Shown one piece after another: positions 1 to 9,093 of a stretch of DNA of 54,845 nt; position 1 is the first letter of the stretch, and every line of letters begins with the position of its first letter. The notes beneath the pieces were generated by a model. It ran no database searches. It was not told the DNA's origin and saw only the letters and a list, made by a program, of their open reading frames with translations. The stretch lies in the NCBI RefSeq assembly GCF_000759435.1, contig NZ_JRJG01000033.1, positions 1 to 54,845 on the forward strand, given 5' to 3'. The DNA comes from Hoeflea sp. BAL378 (GTDB lineage: Bacteria; Pseudomonadota; Alphaproteobacteria; Rhizobiales; Rhizobiaceae). Made by a program: the position numbers and the translations under genes.

Positions 1-35
1 GGCTCCCCGCCTTTATTTCGAAGGACTCCCCGCCG

Positions 36-908
36 ATGAGCGACAGCACGACATTCCAGGGCGGCACTGCCGCATCGATCGCCATCCGCGATAACTACCT
101 GGCGCTGGCGCGGCGCAAGCAGATGTATGGCGGCATCCTGGTGGTCATCTTCATCGCGATGATGGTCTCGGGCTTCCGCCTCGCCGATGCGCGCAATGCC
201 GGCGGGTTCTGGAACGGCATCTCGCAGATCTTCGAATTTCCCTCCGAAGTGCTGGCCGAGGGCATCGAGAAGGCGGCGCTGATCCCGGCACTTCTCGTCG
301 AATTCCTGCCCTCGCTGATCGAAACGCTCAACATCGCCGCCGTCTCGACGCTGATCGGCGCCCTCTTCGCCGTGGTCCTGGCGCTGCTCTCGACCCGGGG
401 CTTGGCCCGCTGGCCGCGGCTGATCCCGGTGTTCCGCCGGATGATGGACGGGATGCGGGCGATCCCGGAAATCGTCATCGCCCTGGTGCTGATCTTCATT
501 CTCGGCGGCGGTCCGGTTCCGGCGATGATCGCCATTGCCTTCCATACCGCCGGCGCGCTGGGCAAGCTGTTTTCGGAAGTGGCGGAGAACGCCGATCTCA
601 AGCCAGTCGAGGGCCTGTCCTCGGTGGGCGCGAGCTGGATCCAGAAAATGTGGCTCGGGGTGATCCCGCAGGTGGCGCCCAACTGGCTGTCCTACGGGCT
701 GTTGCGCTTCGAGATCAACATCCGGGCGTCGGCCATTCTCGGCTTCGTCGGCTCGGGCGGCATCGGCCACGACTTGAGGCTTGCCATGCAGTGGGGGCAG
801 GGGCGGTACGACCAGGTGGTGGCGATCTTCATCCTTCTGTTCATCACCATCGTGTTCTTCGATCAGTTGTCGAGCCATTACCGCAACCGCCTGATCAGGG
901 GACACTGA
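36..908 (+). CDS. phnE: Phosphonate ABC transporter permease PhnE (first copy)
   Basis: Inner-membrane permease of a phosphonate/phosphate-ester ABC importer, 290 residues. A first membrane segment lies near residues 32-48, and several hydrophobic helices follow from about 100 to 275. The cytoplasmic EAA-type loop that contacts the ATPase is at about 180-212 (SEVAENADLKPVEG then GVIPQVAPNW), a sequence typical of PhnE. GAAGGA at 20-25 is a suitable ribosome site for the ATG at 36. The stop is one base before the next permease gene, so the two are cotranscribed and probably form a heterodimer. The ATPase (phnC) and binding protein (phnD) are expected just upstream, outside the window. In Sinorhizobium the equivalent genes are called phoE and phoT. 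Confidence 0.95.
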   Translation: MSDSTTFQGGTAASIAIRDNYLALARRKQMYGGILVVIFIAMMVSGFRLADARNAGGFWNGISQIFEFPSEVLAEGIEKAALIPALLVEFLPSLIETLNIAAVSTLIGALFAVVLALLSTRGLARWPRLIPVFRRMMDGMRAIPEIVIALVLIFILGGGPVPAMIAIAFHTAGALGKLFSEVAENADLKPVEGLSSVGASWIQKMWLGVIPQVAPNWLSYGLLRFEINIRASAILGFVGSGGIGHDLRLAMQWGQGRYDQVVAIFILLFITIVFFDQLSSHYRNRLIRGH

Positions 909-909
909 C

Positions 910-2259
910 ATGAGCGCCACCGACACGGGCACGATTTCTCCCGCCGATCTCAGGCTCGCCGTTCTCAAGGGCTTCAGCCGCAAGCAGATGCTGGCCTTCG
1001 GCGTGCCCGCGCTGATCCTGGTTTATCTGGCCTATGTGTTCTTCGCCTTCGACATTCCCGGCATCGCGTCGCGCGCGCGGCTCGACAACGCGGCGATCCT
1101 GCTCTCGGATTTCTGGTCGCACAAGACCCATGTCACCCGCGACAACCGTACCGACGAGGTGACGGTCGCCATCGAGGGCGAGAACAAGGGGACCTATCCG
1201 CAGGGCATGCTGCCCGACTGGGTGACGATGGCCGACGGCGTGACGCGGATCGACCTCGACGGCGGGCACGAAGTCATCTTCGACGGCGACGGCGCCCGCT
1301 ACACCGTGCCCGGCTACGGGGTGATCGACGTCTCGCCGCATGACGGCAAGCTGCGCCTGGTACTGCCCGACGGTCCGGTTCCGGACTGGATCAACCCGTC
1401 GGACACGCGCGTTTCGGTGACGACCCCGGAAGGGCGCTTCAGCTACACGCGCAACCGCACCGAGGTGTTCAAGTACCAGGCCGGGTGGGAGCTGTTCTTC
1501 TTCACCCTCGACAGCCCGTTCTACGGCAAGTCCTTTGTCGAACTGGTCCGGCTCGCCACGGTCGGCGAGCGGGTCGATCCGGACCGGACCAATATCTCCG
1601 CAATGGTCCATGATTTCTGGACCAATGCGATGTGGCGGCACGGCGACGTGGCCTGGGCCCTGTTCGAGACCGTGCTGATGGCGTTCCTCGGCACCATGGG
1701 CGCCGCCGTCATCGCCCTGCCGCTGGCGTTCTTCGCCGCCACCAACTTCACCCCGTCGCGGCCGATCCTGTTCACGCTGCGCCGCGTCTTCGATTTCCTG
1801 CGCGGGGTGGATGGGCTGATCTGGACCATCATCCTGTCGCGCGCCTTCGGGCCGGGGCCGATGACGGGGGCGCTGGCGATCCTGCTCACCGACACCGGCA
1901 CCTTCGGCAAGACCTTCTCGGAGGCGCTCGAAAACATCGACGCCAGGCAGGTGGAGGGGGTGCAGTCGACCGGAGCCTCGCGCATCCAGCAGGCGCGTTT
2001 CGGCGTCATTCCGCAGGTCACGCCTGTGTTTTTGAGCCAGGTCCTGTATTATCTGGAATCAAACACACGCTCCGCCACCGTGATCGGCGCGATCGTCGGC
2101 GGCGGCATCGGACTGTTGCTGACCCAGGCGATCGCCACCCAGAAGGACTGGGAAGAGGTGAGTTACTACATCGTCCTGATCGTCCTGATGGTGATGGCAA
2201 TGGACACGCTGTCGGGCTGGCTCAGGAGCCGTCTGATCGGACGAACGGGACACCCATGA
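910..2259 (+). CDS. phnE: Phosphonate ABC transporter permease PhnE (second, long copy)
   Basis: Second permease of the phosphonate importer, 449 residues against 290 for its partner. The extra length is an extracytoplasmic region of about 190 residues between the first membrane segment (28-46) and the permease domain (about 245-440). It is polar, rich in Asp/Gly, and may be beta-rich. The EAA loop is at about 337-370 (SEALENIDARQVEG, GVIPQVTPVF) and closely resembles that of the first copy. From general knowledge, long PhnE proteins of this kind occur in rhizobia, so the insertion is probably a family trait rather than an artefact. The stop overlaps the start of the next gene in an ATGA, indicating translational coupling. 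Confidence 0.94.
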   Translation: MSATDTGTISPADLRLAVLKGFSRKQMLAFGVPALILVYLAYVFFAFDIPGIASRARLDNAAILLSDFWSHKTHVTRDNRTDEVTVAIEGENKGTYPQGMLPDWVTMADGVTRIDLDGGHEVIFDGDGARYTVPGYGVIDVSPHDGKLRLVLPDGPVPDWINPSDTRVSVTTPEGRFSYTRNRTEVFKYQAGWELFFFTLDSPFYGKSFVELVRLATVGERVDPDRTNISAMVHDFWTNAMWRHGDVAWALFETVLMAFLGTMGAAVIALPLAFFAATNFTPSRPILFTLRRVFDFLRGVDGLIWTIILSRAFGPGPMTGALAILLTDTGTFGKTFSEALENIDARQVEGVQSTGASRIQQARFGVIPQVTPVFLSQVLYYLESNTRSATVIGAIVGGGIGLLLTQAIATQKDWEEVSYYIVLIVLMVMAMDTLSGWLRSRLIGRTGHP

Positions 2260-2963
2260 GATACGCGATCTACTTTGCACCCGACCCCGTCTCGGCCCTT
2301 GCCGACCTTGCCGCGAGCTGGATCGGACGCGACGCCCAGACCGGCAGGCCGGTGCCGCGGCCGGCGCTGGATGCGCTGGGCGCAGACGAACTGGCCGGGC
2401 TGACCGGGCCGGCGCGGCGCTACGGGTTCCACGCCACGCTCAAGGCGCCGTTCAGTCTGGCCGAGGGTGTGAGCGAACAGGATCTGGTCAAGGCCATCGA
2501 GGCGTTCTGCGCCGAGCGGCCGTCCTTCCATCTCGACGGGCTGAGAGCCGGCACCATCGACGGCTTCCTGGCGCTGCTGCCGGTGGGCGACGTGCGCGAG
2601 CTCAACGGCTTTGCCGGCGAGGTGGTCACCGCCTTCGACGGCCTGCGGGCGGAGCTGTCGGAGCGCGACATCGAACGGCGCAACCCCGAACAGCTCTCGC
2701 TCAGCGAATTGCGCAACCTGATGCGCTGGGGCTATCCTTACGTGTTCGACTGCTTCCGGTTCCACATGACGCTGACGAGCCGCCTGCCGGACAAGGACCG
2801 CGAACGGATCCTCGCCGCGGCCTGCGAGCATTTCGCCCCGGTGACCGGGCAGCCGATCCTGATCGACGCGCTCACCCTGTTTGTCGAACCCGAGCCGGGC
2901 GCGCCGTTCAGAATTCACAGCCGGACGCCGCTCGCGCCGGGACAGCAGAGAAAGACCGCTTGA
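2256..2963 (+). CDS. DUF1045 phosphonate-operon protein, 2H phosphoesterase-like
   Basis: 235-residue protein of the DUF1045 family, found in C-P lyase operons. The start at 2256 overlaps the phnE stop (ATGA). The open frame extends far upstream inside phnE, but that part is a shadow. Two H-x-T motifs, HAT at residues 59-61 and HMT at 170-172, are spaced as in 2H phosphoesterases, which act on cyclic phosphates and 2',3'-type bonds. Position next to phnM and phnN suggests action on a ribosyl phosphate intermediate. PhnP, the usual cyclic phosphate phosphodiesterase, is not seen here, so this protein may replace it. That role is inference; family membership is more secure. Confidence 0.85.
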   Translation: MRYAIYFAPDPVSALADLAASWIGRDAQTGRPVPRPALDALGADELAGLTGPARRYGFHATLKAPFSLAEGVSEQDLVKAIEAFCAERPSFHLDGLRAGTIDGFLALLPVGDVRELNGFAGEVVTAFDGLRAELSERDIERRNPEQLSLSELRNLMRWGYPYVFDCFRFHMTLTSRLPDKDRERILAAACEHFAPVTGQPILIDALTLFVEPEPGAPFRIHSRTPLAPGQQRKTA

Positions 2964-4103
2964 ATGACCACCGAGACAGTTCTGACCAATGCCCGCCTCG
3001 TTCTTGAAGACCGGGTGATTTCGGGCAGCCTTGTTTTCAAGGACGGGATCATCGCCGAGATTGGCGAAGGCGTTTCGGCAACCGGTGTGGACATGGACGG
3101 GGACTTCATCATTCCCGGCCTGGTGGAGCTGCACACCGACCATCTCGAATCGCATTATTCGCCGCGCCCGGGCGTGCGCTGGAATGCCATTTCCGCGATC
3201 CAGTCGCATGACGCGCAGATCGCCGCGTCCGGGATCACCACCGTGTTCGACTGCCTGCGGCTCGGTTCGGACGAGGACGACGGCTTCCGCAATGGCGAGA
3301 TGCGCGCCATCGCCGACGCGCTTTCGGAGGCGCGGGCGGAGAACCGGCTGCGCGCCGATCACCTCATTCACCTGCGCTGCGAGGTCTCGGCCTCGGACGT
3401 GCTCGAGCATTTCGCCGATTTCCTGACCGACAGCCAGGTGCGCCTCGCCTCGCTGATGGACCATGCGCCCGGCCAGCGTCAGTTCCAGACGATGGAGCAG
3501 TACACGCTCTACTACAAGACCAAGCGCGGATTGTCGGACGAAGCCTTCGCCCATTTCGTGACCCGGCGGCAGGAGGCGTCGAAACGCTATTCCGACCAGC
3601 ACCGCAAGGCGCTCGCCAGCGCCTGCGCCGAGCGCGGCATCACCGTGGCCAGCCATGACGACGCGACGCTCGACCATGTCGCCGAGGCGGTCGGCTTCGG
3701 CGTCAAGCTGGCCGAATTCCCCACCTCCATCGAGGCGGCGCAGGCGTCGCACAAGGCCGGCATGAGCGTGCTGATGGGCGCGCCCAACGTGGTGCGCGGC
3801 GGCTCGCATTCGGGCAACATCGCCGCCACCGATCTCGCCCGCGCCGGCGTGCTCGACGTGCTGTCCTCCGATTACGTGCCGTTCAGCCTGATCCAGGCGC
3901 CGTTCGTGCTGGCCGACGAGATCGACGGCCTCGATCTGGCCTCGGCGATCCGGCTGGTGACGGCGACGCCGGCCAAGACCGTCGGGCTCGACGACCGCGG
4001 CAGCCTGACGCCGGGCAAGCGCGCCGACCTCGTGCGGGTCCGCCGCGACACCGGGGTGCCGATCGTCCGCTCGGTCTGGCGGCAAGGCGAACGGGTGGCC
4101 TGA
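2964..4103 (+). CDS. phnM: PhnM, ribosyl-methylphosphonate triphosphate diphosphatase
   Basis: 379-residue amidohydrolase-fold enzyme of the C-P lyase pathway. It removes pyrophosphate from alpha-D-ribose 1-methylphosphonate 5-triphosphate to give the 5-phosphate used by the lyase core. The N-terminal metal site HTDH is at residues 57-60, and later conserved elements include MDHAPGQRQ, ASHDDAT, GAPNVVRGGSHSGN and SSDYVP. Length and motif order match PhnM rather than dihydroorotase. The gene starts immediately after the DUF1045 stop and its own stop overlaps phnN by one base (TGATG). PhnGHIJKL are not in the window and are expected upstream or elsewhere in the genome. Confidence 0.95.
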   Translation: MTTETVLTNARLVLEDRVISGSLVFKDGIIAEIGEGVSATGVDMDGDFIIPGLVELHTDHLESHYSPRPGVRWNAISAIQSHDAQIAASGITTVFDCLRLGSDEDDGFRNGEMRAIADALSEARAENRLRADHLIHLRCEVSASDVLEHFADFLTDSQVRLASLMDHAPGQRQFQTMEQYTLYYKTKRGLSDEAFAHFVTRRQEASKRYSDQHRKALASACAERGITVASHDDATLDHVAEAVGFGVKLAEFPTSIEAAQASHKAGMSVLMGAPNVVRGGSHSGNIAATDLARAGVLDVLSSDYVPFSLIQAPFVLADEIDGLDLASAIRLVTATPAKTVGLDDRGSLTPGKRADLVRVRRDTGVPIVRSVWRQGERVA

Positions 4104-4693
4104 TGCCGGGTGTCAGCGACCGCGCAAGCGGGACAGAGGCCGCCCCGGGGCGGCTGATCGTGCTGCTCGGACCCAGCGGATCGGGCAAGGACACGCTGAT
4201 CGGCCGCGCGCGCGCCGAATTCGCGGCGCGCCCGGAGCTGATGTTCGTCCGCAGGGTGATCACGCGGTCGGCGGAAGCGGGCAGCGAGGATCATGTGGCG
4301 ATGTCGGACGAGGAGTTCGACGCCGCCCTGGACGAGGGCCGGTTCGCCCTGACCTGGGCCGCCAACGGCCTGCGCTACGGCCTGCCGCGGGACATCGAGG
4401 CGCATCTGGCCGCGGGCAAGGTCGCGGTGGTCAACGGATCGAGAGGGGCATGGGGCGTCATCCGCCAGGTGTTCCCGAGCGCCCGGGCCGTCGAGATCAA
4501 GGTCGATGCCGGCATCCTGGCGCAGAGGCTCGAGAGGCGGGGCAGGGAAAGCGCTCCGGAGATCGAGGCGCGGCTCGCGCGCGCCGCTTCCTTGACCTCC
4601 CCTGTCGAGCCAGACCTCGTCATCGACAATTCCGGCCCGGTGGAGACGGCAGGCGCGGCGCTGATCGCCTATATAGGCCGCTCGCTGGCGTGA
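4103..4693 (+). CDS. phnN: PhnN, ribose 1,5-bisphosphokinase
   Basis: 196-residue kinase resembling guanylate kinase. It phosphorylates ribose 1,5-bisphosphate to PRPP, the last step that returns the C-P lyase sugar to metabolism. The P-loop GPSGSGKD is at residues 23-30. A conserved Arg-rich stretch (VRRVITRSAEAGSEDH) matches the PhnN/Gmk substrate-binding region. The ATG overlaps the phnM stop, so it is translationally coupled. It is the last gene of the phosphonate operon: a convergent small gene follows after about 50 bases. Confidence 0.94.
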   Translation: MPGVSDRASGTEAAPGRLIVLLGPSGSGKDTLIGRARAEFAARPELMFVRRVITRSAEAGSEDHVAMSDEEFDAALDEGRFALTWAANGLRYGLPRDIEAHLAAGKVAVVNGSRGAWGVIRQVFPSARAVEIKVDAGILAQRLERRGRESAPEIEARLARAASLTSPVEPDLVIDNSGPVETAGAALIAYIGRSLA

Positions 4694-4741
4694 CCGATCA
4701 TAAGTCCGGGACCTCTGCCACGCTGGGAAACCGCCACGGGC

Positions 4742-4999
4742 TCAGTCATCGTCCTCGTCGGTATCCGGCCCGCCATCGAGACGGTGCTTGATCGCGAGCG
4801 CGTAGATCACATTGAGAACGTTGCGGTCCTCGACCTTCGGGTCGCTCAGCGCCAGCAGCGAGGCGCGCACCAGGCGCTTGCTGGTGGCCTTGGGACACTG
4901 CTTGAAGACATAGTCATGCAGATCGGTGTCCGACAGGCCGAGATAGGCGCCTTCGATCAGCGCGTCGTAGACTTTCCTGATCTTCTTGTTCTGCGGCAT
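4742..4999 (-). CDS. Small conserved protein of unknown function
   Basis: 85-residue soluble protein with a basic N terminus (MPQNKKIRKV), a predicted helical body containing one Cys (KQCPKAT), and a very acidic tail (GGPDTDEDDD). No catalytic motif or known domain is recognisable. A strong ribosome site, AGGAGG on the minus strand near 5004-5010, sits at good spacing before the ATG, which supports it as a real gene. It faces phnN tail to tail and is divergent from the chemoreceptor. It may be a conserved alphaproteobacterial hypothetical family, but no function can be assigned. Confidence 0.72.
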   Translation of the reverse strand: MPQNKKIRKVYDALIEGAYLGLSDTDLHDYVFKQCPKATSKRLVRASLLALSDPKVEDRNVLNVIYALAIKHRLDGGPDTDEDDD

Positions 5000-5316
5000 T
5001 CACGCCTCCTGACTGGTACTTACAGGTTTGCCCTAAAATCCTAGGGAGCGCGGCTGTCACAAACAACCGCGCGCGACAATCTTTCGCGCGGCGGTCTTGC
5101 CGGCTGGCCCGGAGCCCTCCTTGCCGCCGAACGAATGGGTTTCCGGGCTGTCGATGTAATGGGTCAATTCTCGCACCACCCACATTAAGTCTTGCTAAAC
5201 TAAAACCGCCCACACTCAGACTGAGGAAGACTAGCCAAGGTCCGGCATGACGCCGGATGGCCCGCAATGATTGCAACCGAGGGGGAGGCGGCTGATGCAA
5301 GGGGCAAGGGGCGAGT
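5000..5316. other. Intergenic region between the small gene and the chemoreceptor
   Basis: 317 bases with no convincing gene, carrying the divergent upstream regions of the small gene and the chemoreceptor. A 7-bp perfect stem (CGCGCGA / TCGCGCG, 5070-5090) is visible with no T-run after it. An AT-richer patch near 5186-5205 (ACATTAAGTCTTGCTAAACT) could hold a promoter, but I cannot identify clear -35/-10 boxes. Confidence 0.4.
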
Positions 5317-7215
5317 ATGAGGGTGCATTCCAGGACTGAAGCGGACGTCAAAAGCGCGGGATCGACGCGCAGCATTACCAAGAAAATCGCGATTACTGTC
5401 ATCATGGTCAATCTGCTTGGCCTTGTGGTGACGAGTTTCGCCATTTCGCAGATGTCGGGCGCGAGCCAGATGGAAACCGCGGAGCGTAACTGGCTCAAGG
5501 ACACCGCCCAGATCGGCGCCCAGGCCGCGGGCGGAGTGAAATGGGGCAAGACCGAAGCCATCCGCTCGGCCTACCAGATCTTCCAGGACGATCCCAAGCT
5601 GGCCCTGACCGGCTTTTCCGCCTTCAACCAGGCCGGCGACCAGGTCGACCTCTGGACCCGGTCCGACACGCCGGATGCGGACCTTGCCGCTGTGCTGTCG
5701 GCCAAGCCGGACCAGGCGACCGAACCCTCCTTCACCCAGGCCGAAGGCTCCGTGGTGATCGTCGCGCCGCTGCCCGCGGACAAGGACGGCGTTTCGGCGG
5801 GACACATCAAGACCGTCTGGTCGACCGCCGACATCGCCATGTCGGCCCGCGATTTCGCGCTCAAGGCGATGGCGTCGCAGATCGTGGTGCTGATCCTGTC
5901 AGTGGCGGTGCTGCTGCTGGCAATGCGCCGGTTCGTCGGCCGGCCGCTGGCCCAGGTCAACGAGCGCATCGGCGCGCTGCAGGCGGGAGACACGACAAGC
6001 CCGATCCCGCATGCCGACAAGGGCGACGAGATCGGCGTCGTCGCGCGGGCGCTGGCCGAGTTCTGCCATGCCTCGCAACTCAAGCTTCAGGCCGACGCGG
6101 ACATGGCCCGGCAGCGCGAGCAGATCGATGCCGAGCGCCAGGCCAACATGAGCGAAGCCGAGCGCAGCGCCCGGACGCAGCGCAAGGTGGTCGACGAACT
6201 GGGCGCCGCGCTCGAACGGCTGGCCGCCGGCGATCTGACCGCCCGGGTTCCCGACCTCGGCGGGGAATTCACCGCCCTTCAGGAGAATTTCAACCGCGCG
6301 CTGTCGGCGCTCGAGGCGACTGTCGGCACCATCGACAGTGCGCAGCAGGCCGTCCGCCAGGCCTCCGGCAGCCTCGGCGCATCGACCGACGAACTCGCCC
6401 GCCGGACCGAACAGCAGGCGGCGGCGCTTGAGCAGACCGCCGCGGCGCTCGACGAGATCACCGCCACCGTGAAGGCGTCGTCGGTGCAGGCGACCGAGGC
6501 CGGCAACCTTGTCGGATCGACCCGCGATGCGGCCGCCTCGTCGTCAGGGATCGTTAGGTCGGCGATCACCGCCATGAGCCAGATCGAGGAGTCCTCTTCC
6601 CGCATCGCCCAGATCCTCAAGGTCATCGACGATATCGCCTTCCAGACCAACCTGCTGGCGCTCAATGCCGGGGTCGAGGCCGCGCGCGCCGGGGAAGCCG
6701 GAAAGGGCTTTGCGGTGGTTGCCCAGGAAGTGAGGGACCTGGCCGGCCGGTCGGCGACGGCCGCCAAGGAAATCAAGGATCTGATCGAGAAAAGCGGCGC
6801 GCAGGTGAGCAGCGGCGTCGACCTGGTCAACAGGACCGGCGCGTCGATGGAGCAGATCGAACACCAGATCAGCGAAGTCGCCCAGAAGATTGGCGCGATC
6901 TCGACGGCCGCGCGCGAACAGGCAACCGGCCTGTCGCAGATCAACACCGCGATCAACGAGATGGACACCATGACCCAGAAGAACGCGGCCATGGTCCAGG
7001 ACAGCAACCTGTCGTCGCAGAAACTGTCGGGGGAATGCGAACGGCTGGCGGACGTGGTCAAGTCGTTCAGGCTGACCGGGTTGGCACAGCCGATCCGCGC
7101 GGCGGCCCCGGTCCAAGGGTCCGCCCAGCCGCCCAGGAGCGCCGCAGCGCCACGGTACCAGACCCGCGGCAACGCCGCGCTGGCTCCCGGCGCCGACAGT
7201 TGGGAAGAATTCTAA
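5317..7215 (+). CDS. Methyl-accepting chemotaxis protein with C-terminal WEEF tether
   Basis: 632-residue transmembrane chemoreceptor. Transmembrane segments are at about 23-44 and 186-206, enclosing a roughly 140-residue periplasmic ligand domain. HAMP follows at about 207-260, with a second HAMP-like stretch near 290-340 ([18 protein letters not shown]). The signalling hairpin tip is at about 436-475 ([20 protein letters not shown]), the near-invariant contact site for CheA/CheW. Gln/Glu-rich coiled coils on either side carry probable methylation sites. After an Ala/Pro-rich linker it ends in DSWEEF, resembling the NWETF-type pentapeptide that recruits CheR and CheB, as in high-abundance receptors. 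The ligand is unknown; the secreted Cache-like protein just downstream may be a partner. Confidence 0.93.
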   Translation: MRVHSRTEADVKSAGSTRSITKKIAITVIMVNLLGLVVTSFAISQMSGASQMETAERNWLKDTAQIGAQAAGGVKWGKTEAIRSAYQIFQDDPKLALTGFSAFNQAGDQVDLWTRSDTPDADLAAVLSAKPDQATEPSFTQAEGSVVIVAPLPADKDGVSAGHIKTVWSTADIAMSARDFALKAMASQIVVLILSVAVLLLAMRRFVGRPLAQVNERIGALQAGDTTSPIPHADKGDEIGVVARALAEFCHASQLKLQADADMARQREQIDAERQANMSEAERSARTQRKVVDELGAALERLAAGDLTARVPDLGGEFTALQENFNRALSALEATVGTIDSAQQAVRQASGSLGASTDELARRTEQQAAALEQTAAALDEITATVKASSVQATEAGNLVGSTRDAAASSSGIVRSAITAMSQIEESSSRIAQILKVIDDIAFQTNLLALNAGVEAARAGEAGKGFAVVAQEVRDLAGRSATAAKEIKDLIEKSGAQVSSGVDLVNRTGASMEQIEHQISEVAQKIGAISTAAREQATGLSQINTAINEMDTMTQKNAAMVQDSNLSSQKLSGECERLADVVKSFRLTGLAQPIRAAAPVQGSAQPPRSAAAPRYQTRGNAALAPGADSWEEF

Positions 7216-7281
7216 ATCCGCATGCCACACCGGAACGGCCCATACAGGCCGAGCGCCGAACCAACCAAGGAGACCATCTTC

Positions 7282-7869
7282 ATGAAGACCAAGCTTTCAA
7301 TGTCGACCCTGCTTGTCGCCGGGATTTCCCTTTTCGCTCCGATGACCGCCCTGGCGCAGGATGCGCATGTGGCGCCCGTCAAGGAGTTCATCAGCAAGAA
7401 TGTCGAGACCTGGCTCACCGACCCGGTGGTGATCGCCGCCATCAAGGAGCAGAACGCCACGACGGCGGGCCTGGACGAGGCGGGGATCGACAAGCTCGAC
7501 AAGGAATGGCGCGCCCAGGCGACCGCCACCGCCCGACCCATGGTCGACGAGGTTCTCGGCCGCGAACTGTCGAAATTCCTGATGGCGAAGAAGGACGCGA
7601 GCCAGGGCATGATCACCGAAATGTTCGTGATGGACGCCAAGGGCCTCAATGTCGGCCAGAGCGACGTGACGTCCGATTACTGGCAGGGCGACGAAGCCAA
7701 ATGGCAGAAGACCTTCAGCGCCGGCCCGGGCACGGTGTTCGTCGATGGCGTCGAGACCGACGAATCAACGCAAGCCCTGCAGTCGCAGGCCAGCATCACC
7801 ATCACCGATCCGGAGACGGGCCAGGCCATCGGCGCTATCACCGTCGGCATCAATCTCGACATGCTCTGA
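7282..7869 (+). CDS. Secreted Cache/PDC-like sensory domain protein
   Basis: 195-residue exported protein. The ATG at 7282 is preferred over an in-frame ATG at 7222 because AAGGAGA lies at 7267-7273 and the product then begins with a clean Sec signal peptide ending near ALA-QD (residues 24-27). The mature part has the look of a single Cache/PDC sensor fold, with the stretch NVGQSDVTSDYWQGDEAKW followed by a closing beta region ending ITVGINLDML. There is no transmembrane anchor or output domain, so it would be a free periplasmic ligand binder. It lies 66 bases after the chemoreceptor and shares its orientation and terminator, so a role in chemotaxis input is plausible but unproven. Confidence 0.8.
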   Translation: MKTKLSMSTLLVAGISLFAPMTALAQDAHVAPVKEFISKNVETWLTDPVVIAAIKEQNATTAGLDEAGIDKLDKEWRAQATATARPMVDEVLGRELSKFLMAKKDASQGMITEMFVMDAKGLNVGQSDVTSDYWQGDEAKWQKTFSAGPGTVFVDGVETDESTQALQSQASITITDPETGQAIGAITVGINLDML

Positions 7870-7891
7870 TCCTTACGCCGGACCTGAAGCT

Positions 7892-7932
7892 CAGCGCCGC
7901 GCGGCCGACCGGTCGCGCGGCGCTGCCGTTTT
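7892..7932 (+). terminator. Rho-independent terminator after the chemoreceptor pair
   Basis: A perfect 12-bp stem, CAGCGCCGCGCG (7892-7903) with CGCGCGGCGCTG (7914-7925), is extended by three inner pairs and followed by CCGTTTT. It lies 23 bases after the stop of the Cache-like gene and closes the two-gene unit. The T-run is short (four). Confidence 0.75.
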
Positions 7933-8109
7933 CATCGACGGGCGGCGCGCGCCGGCGATCATGTGGTGACAAGCCGTCAGCGAGGCTTGAACCGGGCGCG
8001 CTTGTTGGATCATCATGACCGAACCAGTCCCAGGCCGCCGTCCCGGACAACTGTCACCGGGAAGCAATGATTTCCGGATAGGCAAGCCGGGGCCGCAAAG
8101 GAAACCGTC

Positions 8110-8934
8110 ATGAAGCTCGTCCATATTTCCGACATCCACATCAATCCCGAACCGATCCTCGGGCTCGACCCGGTCGCCAATTTCCGGTCATGCCTGGCCT
8201 ATGTCGAGGCCCATGACCAGGATGCGGACAAGGTGGTGATCACCGGCGACCTGACCCATCACGGCCGGGAGGAGAGCTACCGTGCGCTTGCGGCGATCCT
8301 CGAAGCGAGCCCGCTCAAGGGCAGGCTCGAGCCGCGATTGCTGATCGGCAACCATGACGACCGCGAGACCTTCGCCTCGGTGTTCGGGAGCGCCAGCCGC
8401 GACGAGTCCGGCTTCATCCAGTGGACCGAGGAAACGCCGGCGGGGCTGTTCGTCTACATGGATACGGTCGATGCGGGCCGCCACGGCGGGCTCTATTGCG
8501 AAAGCCGGATGGCCTGGCTCAGAAGGGTGCTCGACGGGGCGCGGGCCGGGGGGCAGCGGGCCTATCTGTTCATGCACCACAACCCGGTCCGGGTGAACGT
8601 CGCCAATGCCGATGTGATCGGCATCTTCAACGAGCGCGAGCTGCAGGCGCTGCTGAAAGAGTACCGCGACACCGTGGCGCATCTGTTCTTTGGCCACTGC
8701 CATTATACGCTCAGCGGCGCCGTGGCCGGCATTCCCTATTCTGCGCCGCGGTCGACCAATCATGCCTGCTGGCCGGATTTCTCGGGCCAGATCAACCGGA
8801 TGGGCCATGGAGACCTGGCGCCGAACTACAATGTCTGCTTCCTCAGGCCCGACAGCACCGTGGTCCATTCCATCGATTTCCTCGACGCCGGAAAGGTGCA
8901 GTGGAAGATCGAGGAAGACATCGAGATGGTCTGA
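8110..8934 (+). CDS. Class III (GpdQ/CpdA-like) metallophosphoesterase
   Basis: 274-residue dinuclear-metal phosphoesterase. The canonical motifs appear in order: DIH (8-10), GDLTHHG (46-52), GNHDD (80-84), a HH pair in FMHHNP near 157, and GHCHY near 197. This is the signature of the cyclic-AMP/glycerophosphodiester phosphodiesterase group. AAAGGAAACCGTC precedes the ATG. It has its own transcription unit, separated from the phn operon by the chemotaxis genes. Substrate cannot be read from sequence; phosphodiesters such as glycerophosphodiesters or cyclic nucleotides are known for the family. Relation to phosphorus scavenging is inference. Confidence 0.87.
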   Translation: MKLVHISDIHINPEPILGLDPVANFRSCLAYVEAHDQDADKVVITGDLTHHGREESYRALAAILEASPLKGRLEPRLLIGNHDDRETFASVFGSASRDESGFIQWTEETPAGLFVYMDTVDAGRHGGLYCESRMAWLRRVLDGARAGGQRAYLFMHHNPVRVNVANADVIGIFNERELQALLKEYRDTVAHLFFGHCHYTLSGAVAGIPYSAPRSTNHACWPDFSGQINRMGHGDLAPNYNVCFLRPDSTVVHSIDFLDAGKVQWKIEEDIEMV

Positions 8935-9093
8935 CACAGGTCCGTCGCCGCCGCGCCTGCCGGCAGTGGCACGATCAGGCGCCGGTTCCGTTGCCCGATT
9001 GACGCGGCGCGGCGCTTGGTTCAACACTCCCCGAGTCGCTTCCGGTGGCAAACCGGCGCACCGGCGACGTTCTCAGTGAAGGAAGTTCAAGCA

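Noticed and set aside
2166-4085. A minus-strand open frame of 639 codons across DUF1045 and phnM
   Set aside because: Antisense shadow of two recognisable phn genes; compositionally biased product without motifs.
8051-8057. CTGTCAC as a possible Pho-box half-site before the metallophosphoesterase
   Set aside because: No second half-site lies 11 bases downstream, so phosphate control is not supported.
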